A stretch of DNA of 64,000 nucleotides from Nocardia sp. NBC_00416 (lineage in GTDB: Bacteria; Actinomycetota; Actinomycetes; Mycobacteriales; Mycobacteriaceae), in NCBI RefSeq assembly GCF_036032445.1, contig NZ_CP107932.1, positions 126,501 to 190,500 on the forward strand, read 5' to 3'. Under the pieces are notes generated by a model. That model made no database searches and was not told the origin of the DNA. It saw nothing but the letters and a program-made list of their open reading frames with translations. Below, piece by piece: positions 57,723-64,000 of the stretch. The position numbers and the translations under genes are program-made. Numbering within the stretch: the stretch's first letter is position 1; each line of letters begins with the position of its first letter.

Positions 57723-58490
57723 ATGGAAGACGCCGTACTCTTCGACGCCCGCGCCGACGGCATCGCGGTGATCACCCTCAACCGCCCGCAGACTCGCAAC
57801 TGCCTGTCCGCGGAAGTCCGGGCCGGGCTGTTCGCCGCCTGGGAGCGCTTCGAGCGGGATCAGGCGTTGCGGATCGCGATCCTCACCGGTGCCGGGGCGA
57901 AGGCGTTCTGCGCGGGCGGTGACCTCCGGGAAATGGTCGAAACCGGGATGGCCGAGCCGCCCCGGGACATGTTCCCGGTGCCCTACGACACGATCGCGCT
58001 GTCCAAACCCACCATCGCCGCGGTCAACGGCGCGGCGTTCGCGGGCGGCTGGATGATCGCCCAGGCCTGCGACCTGTGCGTGGCCAGCACCAGCGCGACA
58101 TTCGCGGTGACCGAGGTGAAGGTGGGGCGCAGTTCACCGTGGGCCGCGCCGCTGATCCATATGATCCCGCAGCGCATCATGATGGAGATACTGCTCACTG
58201 GTAACCCGATCACCGCCCAGCGGGCCTACGAAATCGGTCTGGTGAACCGGCTGGCCGAGCCGGCCGACCTGTTGGACACCGCGCTCGACCTGGCCGCCAC
58301 CGTACTGGCCGGGGCGCCGCTGTCGGTGCGCGCGGCCCGCGAAACCGTCATGCTGGCAACCGAAATGGGCCGGTCGGCCGCGCTGCAGTCGGCACGGCAC
58401 GCCGCTGTGAGGGCCTACCGCAGCGCGGATGCGCAGGAAGGTCCGGCGGCGTTCGCGGCGAAGCGGGTGCCGCGCTGGACGGGTGAGTGA
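57723..58490 (+). CDS. enoyl-CoA hydratase/isomerase family protein
   Basis: A 255-residue crotonase whose ATG follows the CoA-transferase stop without a gap. TLNRPQTRNCLSAEVRAGL, AFCAGGDLREMVETG and NGAAFAGGWMIAQACDLCVA are the crotonase motifs. The second active-site loop reads VTEVKVGRSSPWAAP, with Glu at the first catalytic position and no Glu at the second. It ends in RSADAQEGPAAFAAKRVPRW, the common C-terminal helix of degradative hydratases. It completes the three-gene operon. Confidence 0.91.
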   Translation: MEDAVLFDARADGIAVITLNRPQTRNCLSAEVRAGLFAAWERFERDQALRIAILTGAGAKAFCAGGDLREMVETGMAEPPRDMFPVPYDTIALSKPTIAAVNGAAFAGGWMIAQACDLCVASTSATFAVTEVKVGRSSPWAAPLIHMIPQRIMMEILLTGNPITAQRAYEIGLVNRLAEPADLLDTALDLAATVLAGAPLSVRAARETVMLATEMGRSAALQSARHAAVRAYRSADAQEGPAAFAAKRVPRWTGE

Positions 58491-58661
58491 GCTGACGCGT
58501 CGGCGGTTGAGGACCCCGCCTCGCGTCGTGGCGATATGAGCATGCCGAACCAGCTACATCCGATAGGTGGTGGAGTCGCCGGTGGGACGGGGATATCGGA
58601 TCCGCGCGGAATTTGCTGGTTCGATCGCGTCCCACGGCGGTCCGGATGTAAGGATTGCGGA

Positions 58662-59123
58662 ATGGATCCTGTGACGGCAGTGGTGGTTTCGGCGATCGCC
58701 GCGGGTGCGGCGGCGGGGGTGAGTGATACCGCGGCGCAGATGGTGAAGGATGCCTATCGCGGGCTGAAGGACCTGCTCTCGCGCAAGTACGAGCAGGTGG
58801 ACGTGTCCGGGCTGGAGCGAAAGCCGGACTCCGAGGTCAAGAAGCAGTCGCTGGCCGAGGACCTCGACGATGCCGGTGCCGCCGGTGACGCGGAGCTCGG
58901 TGCGGCGGCTCTCGCGGTATTGGGCGCGGTGCGGCAGCATCATCCGCAGGTAGTGGGGGCGGAGGTGACCAACCTCGTGGCCGCCGTGCTCGAGATCTCC
59001 GATATCGCTTCCGCCGGTGACGGCGTGCGGGTGGCCGATAGCGAGATCGCGGGGGCGGTGAAGATCAGCGGTGTGCGAGCGGGCCGCACGGAGGCGCCGG
59101 ACCCCGGCGCGGCGCGGCCCTGA
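58662..59123 (+). CDS. small helper protein of the adjacent NB-ARC/TPR (STAND) gene
   Basis: A 153-residue protein from the ATG at 58662 (AAGGATTG upstream); the longer frame from 58536 is not convincing. It begins MDPVTAVVVSAIAAGAAAGV, a hydrophobic, Ala/Gly-rich helix, then VKDAYRGLKDLLSRKYEQVD, an amphipathic helix. A helical middle and a repetitive C-terminus (GVRVADSEIAGAVKISGVRA) of beta-solenoid look follow. This family is repeatedly seen upstream of NB-ARC-TPR genes in Streptomyces and Nocardia. A membrane-active or adaptor role for the STAND protein is inferred. Confidence 0.7.
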   Translation: MDPVTAVVVSAIAAGAAAGVSDTAAQMVKDAYRGLKDLLSRKYEQVDVSGLERKPDSEVKKQSLAEDLDDAGAAGDAELGAAALAVLGAVRQHHPQVVGAEVTNLVAAVLEISDIASAGDGVRVADSEIAGAVKISGVRAGRTEAPDPGAARP

Positions 59124-59179
59124 CACCCGGTAGCCCCGCGCCTTCCGCCACAGCCTCAGCTGGTGGCGGTGCTATTTCT

Positions 59180-61357
59180 ATGACCGGGAACCAGATCCAC
59201 GGTGGCGTCACATTCATGGTCTCGGGAGATCGGGCCCGGCCGGTAGCACCACCGCCGCCGGAGGCGTGGCAGCCCATCGCCGAAGTCGATGCCCCACCCG
59301 GACTGGACAACCTGCCGGTCATACCCGGCCGCGGTTTCGTCGGTCGTGAACGCGAGCTCGACGAGCTCGATGCCGGGCTCGCTGACCTGGGGCGGGTGGC
59401 GGTGCACGGACTCGGCGGTATCGGTAAGAGCACGCTGGTCGCGCACTGGGCCGCGACCCGCCCGCACGGCCACGCCCCGGTGCGGTGGATCACCGCTGAC
59501 ACCGCGGCACACGTCGAGCAGGGGCTGGCCGAGTTCGCCGCCGCCCTGCAGCCGGCATGGGCGCAAGCGTTGGCTGTGGAGCAGCTCGCCGAGCGTGCCC
59601 TGCAATGGCTGGCCACCCACACCGGATGGCTGCTGATCCTCGACAACGTCGACGATCCTGCCGATACCGCCGAGGTGCTGGCCCGTGCCGGTGCCGGCCG
59701 TATCGTGATCACCAGTCGCTTGTCCGCCGGCTGGCAGCAGGGCACTTCGGTGGTGCGATTGGATGTCCTGGAACCGGACGAGTCGCTGCGGTTGATCACG
59801 GGAATCCTCACCGCCGCGGGACCCCGCAATGAAGACGGTGCCGCCGAATTGTGCGCGGAGCTCGGGCATCTGCCTCTCGCTGTCGGGCAAGCCGGCGCGT
59901 ATCTGGCGCAGAACCCGCTCACCACTGCGCGGGCTTACCTGCTGCTGCTCACCGAGTACCCGGCAGACATGTTCGGTCAGACCGCGGTCGGTGTCGACCC
60001 CGCACGTGCTATCGCGCGGATCTGGCGGGTGACCCTGGACCGCATCGTCGCCGTCCAGCCGGCGGCAGGGGACCTGTTGCGCGTCCTGGCTTGGTTCGGC
60101 TCCGACGCTGTTCCCTTCGCTCTGTGCGGGGATCTGGCCGCGCCACCCGTCCTCAACGCCGCACTCGGTGTGCTCAACGCCTACAACATGATCTCCGCGG
60201 ACCCGGTCATCGCCACCGTGTCGATTCACCGGCTTGTACAAGCAGTGGCTCGCACCCCGGATTCCGAGGATCCCCACCGCAGTCCCGGAGCGATCGAACA
60301 AGCCCGCACCCACGCCGCCACCACGCTGCTCGGTTCGCTGCCGGACCCGGAAGACTCCGCCACCTGGCCCACCTGGCGGATACTGCTTCCGCACATCGAC
60401 GCACTTCTCGAATACACCGTGCGCGACACGACCACTACTGCGCACATCCTCGACGCCACCGCATCCTTCCTCACCGGCCAAGGACTGACGAAACGCGCCG
60501 CGGCATACCACCACCGCGCATTCACGCACTGTGAGCGGGTCCTCGGTCCGGATCACTTCGATACCTTGGCTTCCGGTAACAATCTCGCGAACGCCTACCA
60601 GGCGACCGGCCGGGTACGTGAGGCGATCCCGCTGCACGAGCGGATCCTCGCGGACTTCGCTCGGGTCCTCGGTCCCGATCACCCCGACACCTTGACCTCC
60701 GGCAACAACCTCGCGCAGGCCTACAAAGCGGAGGGCCGAGTGGGTGAGGCGATTTCGCTGCACGAGCGGGTCCTCGCGGACTTCGTTCGGGTCCTCGGTC
60801 CCGATCACCCTGGTAGCTCGACCTCCGCTGGTAACCTCGCGAACGCCTACCAGGCGGCAGGCCGGTTGGGTGAGGCGATTTCGCTGCACGAGCGGGTCCT
60901 CGCCGATCGTGCGCGGACCCTCGGTCCGGATCACCCCGATACCTTGGGCTCTCGTAGCGACCTTGCGCAGGCCTACCAGGCGGCGGGTCGGTTGGGTGAG
61001 GCGATTTCGCTGCACGAGCGGGTCGTCGCCGATCGTGCGCGGGTCCTCGGTCCGGATCACCCCGATGCCATGGCCTCCGGTAACAACCTCGCGAACGCCT
61101 ACCAGGCCGTCGGCCGTGCGAGCGAGGCGATCCCGATATACGAGCGGAACCTCGTCGACTGCCAGCGGATCCTCGGCCCCGATCACCCGCATACTCTGGT
61201 GTCCCGGAACAATCTCGCGAACGCTTACGAGTTGGCCGGTCGGCTGAGCGAGGCGATTTCGATGTATGAGCGGAACCTCGCCGATCGTGAGCGGATCCTC
61301 GGTTCCGACCACCCCCTGACCTGGAGTTCCCGAGTCAGGCTTCGGCGATTGCGGTAG
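59180..61357 (+). CDS. NB-ARC/TPR signalling NTPase (STAND family)
   Basis: A 725-residue protein. A short Pro-rich N-terminus (RPVAPPPPEAW) leads into an NB-ARC ATPase: P-loop GLGGIGKST at 77-85, Walker B LLILDN at 151-156, the sensor strand RIVITSR at 174-180 and the LGHLPLAVGQAGAYLA motif near 230. A winged-helix-like region follows, then seven kinesin-light-chain-type TPR units of 42 residues from about 450 (consensus LGPDHPDTLxSxNNLAxAY). STAND proteins act as switches, including in phage defence and plant NLR immunity. With the small upstream gene (56 bases) it forms a two-gene module unrelated to the catabolic genes. Confidence 0.9.
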   Translation: MTGNQIHGGVTFMVSGDRARPVAPPPPEAWQPIAEVDAPPGLDNLPVIPGRGFVGRERELDELDAGLADLGRVAVHGLGGIGKSTLVAHWAATRPHGHAPVRWITADTAAHVEQGLAEFAAALQPAWAQALAVEQLAERALQWLATHTGWLLILDNVDDPADTAEVLARAGAGRIVITSRLSAGWQQGTSVVRLDVLEPDESLRLITGILTAAGPRNEDGAAELCAELGHLPLAVGQAGAYLAQNPLTTARAYLLLLTEYPADMFGQTAVGVDPARAIARIWRVTLDRIVAVQPAAGDLLRVLAWFGSDAVPFALCGDLAAPPVLNAALGVLNAYNMISADPVIATVSIHRLVQAVARTPDSEDPHRSPGAIEQARTHAATTLLGSLPDPEDSATWPTWRILLPHIDALLEYTVRDTTTTAHILDATASFLTGQGLTKRAAAYHHRAFTHCERVLGPDHFDTLASGNNLANAYQATGRVREAIPLHERILADFARVLGPDHPDTLTSGNNLAQAYKAEGRVGEAISLHERVLADFVRVLGPDHPGSSTSAGNLANAYQAAGRLGEAISLHERVLADRARTLGPDHPDTLGSRSDLAQAYQAAGRLGEAISLHERVVADRARVLGPDHPDAMASGNNLANAYQAVGRASEAIPIYERNLVDCQRILGPDHPHTLVSRNNLANAYELAGRLSEAISMYERNLADRERILGSDHPLTWSSRVRLRRLR
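60541..61310 (+). repeat. 126-bp coding repeats (TPR units)
   Basis: Seven in-frame units of 126 bases, starting at about 60541, 60667, 60793, 60919, 61045, 61171 and 61297 (the last partial). Units two to five are very alike at the DNA level, for example the repeated GGTGAGGCGATTTCGCTGCA block. This suggests recent expansion or gene conversion, and likely variation in copy number between strains. Confidence 0.85.
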
Positions 61358-61613
61358 CCGGTCTGTCGATCGCTCGAGATCGTTGTGCTCGGGCTCGGTG
61401 CCGGTGAGCGGTATCCGACCCGGGCACGGGCGACCGGCTCCCGGCGGTCACCTGCTCCGCCGAGTGCGCTTCGGTCTGCGCCGACCGCCGCGGCCGAGAG
61501 ATGGCCGCCGCCATGGTCGTTGCGGATATGGGTCGGCGGGTGCCGTCGGATTCGGCGACCGGGAAACCGGTATCTCAGCTCCGGAGCAGTGTAGGCCGCC
61601 TACCGGCTCGCTC

Positions 61614-61635
61614 GTGCCCGTGCCCTTGCGGGCAC
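61614..61635. terminator. hairpin in the gap between STAND gene and ferredoxin
   Basis: GTGCCCG pairs with CGGGCAC across an eight-base loop. It lies in the 331-base gap 61358-61688 between two convergent genes and could end transcription both ways. I see no gene or other signal in the rest of that gap. Confidence 0.4.
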
Positions 61636-61688
61636 AGCCGGAACGTCCGGGTGTCGCGATCGACTACCCGAACGCTCTCCGCGCCCGG

Positions 61689-61892
61689 TCAGCCCGCCGA
61701 TTCGTCGACGATCTTGATCGCCCACTCGGGGCAGGCATCCTTGGCGGTGGCCACCGCCTCCTGGAGATCCTCGGGAATCTCGTCCGCGATGGCCTCCGCA
61801 TAGCCGTAATCGTTGAGAGTGAACACCTCGGAGCACAGCGTGGTGCAGATCCCGTGGCCCTTGCAGGAGTCCTCGTCGACGATGACCTTCAT
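61689..61892 (-). CDS. ferredoxin of the P450 type (CxxHxxCxxxC)
   Basis: A 67-residue ferredoxin. The ligands are Cys10, Cys16, Cys20 and Cys54 (followed by Pro55). His13 takes the place of the usual second Cys (CKGHGICTTLC), a pattern known in mycobacterial ferredoxins that serve cytochromes P450 and usually carry a [3Fe-4S] cluster. The gene starts 5 bases after the P450 stop, so it is very probably its electron donor. A reductase is not in the window. Confidence 0.94.
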   Translation of the reverse strand: MKVIVDEDSCKGHGICTTLCSEVFTLNDYGYAEAIADEIPEDLQEAVATAKDACPEWAIKIVDESAG

Positions 61893-61897
61893 GGGAC

Positions 61898-63187
61898 CTA
61901 CCCTTCCGTGCGGTCGAATTCCAGATGCAGTGACGTGATCCCGCGCAGGATGAACGTCGGCAGATAGGTGAACTTGCGTTCGCTCGCTGGTCCGTGCACG
62001 CTCTCGTCGATCCGGATATCGGTGGTGCGTTCCAGCAGCCGTTTGATCGCGACCTTGGCCTCGGCCCGGGCCAGCGGGGCGCCAGGGCAGGTGTGGATAC
62101 CGCGGCCGAACGCGATATGCGAGCGCGCGTTCGAGCGTTGCGCGTCGAAGGTGCCCGGGTTCTCGAACCGGCGCGGGTCGCGATTGGCGCCGCCGTTGGC
62201 GAGCATCAGGACGGTGCCGGCGGGGATATCGACACCGGCGACGTTGGTGGCTGTCTTCGCCATGCGGAAATCGCCCTTCACCGGGCTTTCCATCCGCAGC
62301 ATTTCCTCGATGAAGTTGTTGATCCGCTCGTGGTCGGCGCGCAACCACTGCTGCAGTTCCGGATCCTCGGCGATCATCTTCAGCGCCGAGGACAGCAGCC
62401 GGACCGTGGTTTCCTGGCCGGCCGAGAACAGGTTGGCCGCCACCCGCACGACATCGAGCACCTCCGGCTGACTGCCGTCGGGGAAGGTCGCCTCGGCGAG
62501 GCTGGTCAGCACATCGCCGCGCGGGTTCGCCCGGCGGTCGTCGATATAGCCCGAGAATTTGCTGTAGAGGAATTCGATCGGATTGTGCGACATCCCGCCT
62601 TCGCCTTTGGTGCTGCCGACAGTGTCGGTGCGGTGCGGGTCGCGCTGCAGGGTGTTGAGGAACTCTTCCTGATCCTCGGTGGGCACGCCGAGCAGGTCGG
62701 CGATGATGTAGAGGGTGAAGGGGCCGGCGAAGTCGCGGATCAGATCGCCCTTGCCCGGCGCGAGGTACTCGTCGAGCACCTTATCGGCCATATCCCACAT
62801 CGCCTCCTCGTTCTCCTTGAGGCGTTTCGGGGTGATCAGCCGCATGAGCAGACCGCGATGCGCGGTATGCGTGGGCGGGTCCAGCGTCGGCAGCTGATCG
62901 CTGAGCGGCAGGGAGTCGCGGTGTTCGGCGATCAGCGCGTCCACATCGGACTCGGCGTCGATCGGGACCGGGAAGCCGGGGAACGGCCCGGTGACCGAGA
63001 TGCAGGACGAGTACCGCTCGGCGTCGTTGAGGATCTCGAGCGCCTCGTCGTAACCGGTGACCATGACGACGTTGTGGTGCTGCTCCCGGGTCACCGGGCA
63101 TTGTTCGCGAAGAGCGTCGAAGTAGGCATACGGATCGTCGACCAGTTCCTGTCCGAGGAAGAAGTCGAGATCCTGGAAGTTTTTCAC
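61898..63187 (-). CDS. cytochrome P450
   Basis: A 429-residue soluble P450 from the GTG at 63187 (AAGGGA upstream); a longer ATG frame to 63253 is less likely. The oxygen-activating I-helix AGQETT is at 256-261, ExxR at 295-298, and the heme loop FGRGIHTCPGAPLARAE has the thiolate Cys367. No membrane anchor is present. It hydroxylates an unknown substrate, probably the same compound class as the Rieske enzyme. It lies 69 bases downstream of a regulon palindrome and is followed by its ferredoxin. Confidence 0.94.
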   Translation of the reverse strand: MKNFQDLDFFLGQELVDDPYAYFDALREQCPVTREQHHNVVMVTGYDEALEILNDAERYSSCISVTGPFPGFPVPIDAESDVDALIAEHRDSLPLSDQLPTLDPPTHTAHRGLLMRLITPKRLKENEEAMWDMADKVLDEYLAPGKGDLIRDFAGPFTLYIIADLLGVPTEDQEEFLNTLQRDPHRTDTVGSTKGEGGMSHNPIEFLYSKFSGYIDDRRANPRGDVLTSLAEATFPDGSQPEVLDVVRVAANLFSAGQETTVRLLSSALKMIAEDPELQQWLRADHERINNFIEEMLRMESPVKGDFRMAKTATNVAGVDIPAGTVLMLANGGANRDPRRFENPGTFDAQRSNARSHIAFGRGIHTCPGAPLARAEAKVAIKRLLERTTDIRIDESVHGPASERKFTYLPTFILRGITSLHLEFDRTEG

Positions 63188-63255
63188 GTGACGGTTCCCT
63201 TCGCTCCGCCGGCTCCCACCGCCACGAGCAGCTCCGCCGGTTGCCTTCCGCATTT

Positions 63256-63291
63256 GAGAATATAACTCTCATCTGTGAGTATGAGATTTCC
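63256..63291. promoter_or_regulatory. regulon palindrome copy 7 plus second site 21 bp upstream
   Basis: GAGAAT-ATA-ACTCTC (63256-63270) is a near-perfect copy. GAGTAT-GAG-ATTTCC (63277-63291) lies exactly 21 bases further and shares the ATTTCC half with the second site at 52803. They are between the divergent P450 (start 63187) and acyl-CoA dehydrogenase (start 63331). Confidence 0.8.
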
Positions 63292-63330
63292 ACACTGGCA
63301 TGCCGTGCGTCAACCGGAGGACCGGAGAAC

Positions 63331-64000
63331 ATGACCCTTGATCTCACCGCTGACCAGCGGCTCTTCCAACAGACCGCCCGGGAATTCCTGGCGGAGACCG
63401 TCCCGGTTGCGACAGTACGCGCGCTCGGCGAAGCGGGGACCGGATTCGACGGCCAGTGGTGGCGCTCGGCGACCGAACTTGGCTGGACCGCCATGCTCGT
63501 CGCCGAGGAATACGGCGGAGGCACCATCTCCGACCGTCCGATGACCGAATTGGCGCTGGTAGCAGTGGAACTCGGCCGGGCCTGCGCGCCGGGGCCGTTC
63601 GTGACGACCAATGCGGTGCTGGCCGGTCTGGCGAGCGCCGGCGCCGGCGTCGGCGAGACGGTTGCCGGCATCGCCGCCGGCGCCGTCCTCGCCTCCTGGG
63701 CGGTCTACGAACCCGGCCGCGGCCTCGATATCGTCAACGCGCTCGCCGACGGGGCGACTCCCGGCGACGGGGAATGGGCCCGGGCGGTGCGCGACGGCGA
63801 CGGGTACCGCCTCACCGGTGTCAAGGATCGCGTCGAAGCCGGCGACCGCGCCGATATCTTCCTGGTGACCGCGCAGAGCGCGGACGGTCCGGTGCAACTG
63901 CTGGTCCCCGCCGACGCCGCCGGTGTCACGGTGACCCCGACCTGGACCCTGGACCTGGTCCGCCGCACCGCCCGGATCGACTTCGACCAGGTCGCGGTGC
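63331..64000 (+). CDS. acyl-CoA dehydrogenase, N-terminal part (3' truncated by window edge)
   Basis: The frame opens at the ATG 63331 (GGAGG and GGAG upstream) and is open to the window end, 223 codons. LDLTADQRLFQQTAREFLAE, TELGWTAMLVAEEYGGG and MTELALVAVELGRACAPGPF are the N-terminal helical domain of FadE-type enzymes; then a shortened beta domain (GEWARAVRDGDGYRLTGVKD). The style is that of the small-subunit group in this window. It is divergent from the P450 and shares its operators. Confidence 0.88.
   Translation, partial: MTLDLTADQRLFQQTAREFLAETVPVATVRALGEAGTGFDGQWWRSATELGWTAMLVAEEYGGGTISDRPMTELALVAVELGRACAPGPFVTTNAVLAGLASAGAGVGETVAGIAAGAVLASWAVYEPGRGLDIVNALADGATPGDGEWARAVRDGDGYRLTGVKDRVEAGDRADIFLVTAQSADGPVQLLVPADAAGVTVTPTWTLDLVRRTARIDFDQVAV

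Noticed and set aside
58650..58660. Reverse-strand CAATCCTTA considered as a copy of the 38105 palindrome
   Set aside because: Only the left half matches; the right half is absent and the sequence doubles as the ribosome site of the STAND helper gene.
60541..61310. Regular repeats considered as a CRISPR array or minisatellite
   Set aside because: The period is 126 bases, in frame, and codes for TPR units; there are no short identical repeats with unique spacers.

Overview
The window is high-GC actinobacterial DNA, most likely from Nocardia or a near relative in the Mycobacteriales. The evidence is the number of FadE-type acyl-CoA dehydrogenases, crotonases and TetR regulators, two MTB12-family lipoproteins, a P450 with a mycobacterial-type CxxHxxC ferredoxin, and frequent GTG/TTG starts with ATGA/GTGA operon overlaps. 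No rRNA, tRNA or CRISPR array was seen. The genus is inferred.

The window is mostly a catabolic super-cluster. It has about 12 acyl-CoA dehydrogenases (two cut by the window edges), 7 crotonase-family enzymes, 4 short-chain dehydrogenases, 2 thiolases, 2 acyl-CoA ligases, 2 CaiB-type CoA-transferases, a Cat1-type CoA-transferase, a MaoC-type hydratase, a Rieske oxygenase, a P450 with its ferredoxin, a branched-chain (Liv-type) ABC importer and 5 TetR regulators. Layout: 1-10.7 kb, beta-oxidation genes, MeaB GTPase, TesB thioesterase and a TetR; 10.9-12.3 kb, two paralogous lipoproteins; 12.3-18.1 kb, a minus-strand operon running Rieske oxygenase to a pair of acyl-CoA dehydrogenases; 18.5-30.3 kb, importer plus a complete beta-oxidation operon; 30.4-33.2 kb, small genes with a TetR; 33.2-37.4 kb, an operon with an ACAD10/11-like kinase and dehydrogenase as separate genes; 37.4-43.6 kb, TetR and two dehydrogenase pairs; 43.7-47.0 kb, two small TetR modules, one beside a 6-oxocamphor-hydrolase-like crotonase; 47.1-48.7 kb, a scrap-yard of broken accessory genes (frameshifted XRE protein, a TnpB remnant fused to a YoeB-like toxin start, a YefM-like remnant and its operator); 48.7-58.5 kb, ligases, MaoC, reductase and CoA-transferases; 58.7-61.4 kb, a two-gene NB-ARC/TPR (STAND) module; 61.7-64 kb, ferredoxin, P450 and an acyl-CoA dehydrogenase.

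The most striking signal is a repeated 15-bp palindrome, RAGAAT-N3-ATTCTY and close variants. It sits upstream of at least seven transcription units between 3.2 and 63.3 kb, and in four cases a second copy or degenerate copy lies exactly 21 bp further from the minus-strand gene. Two TetR genes (7.9 kb and 37.4 kb) have this site at their own promoters. The cluster therefore looks like one dedicated regulon for taking up, CoA-activating, oxygenating and beta-oxidising an unidentified branched or cyclic (terpenoid- or steroid-like) acid. The substrate cannot be read from the sequence.
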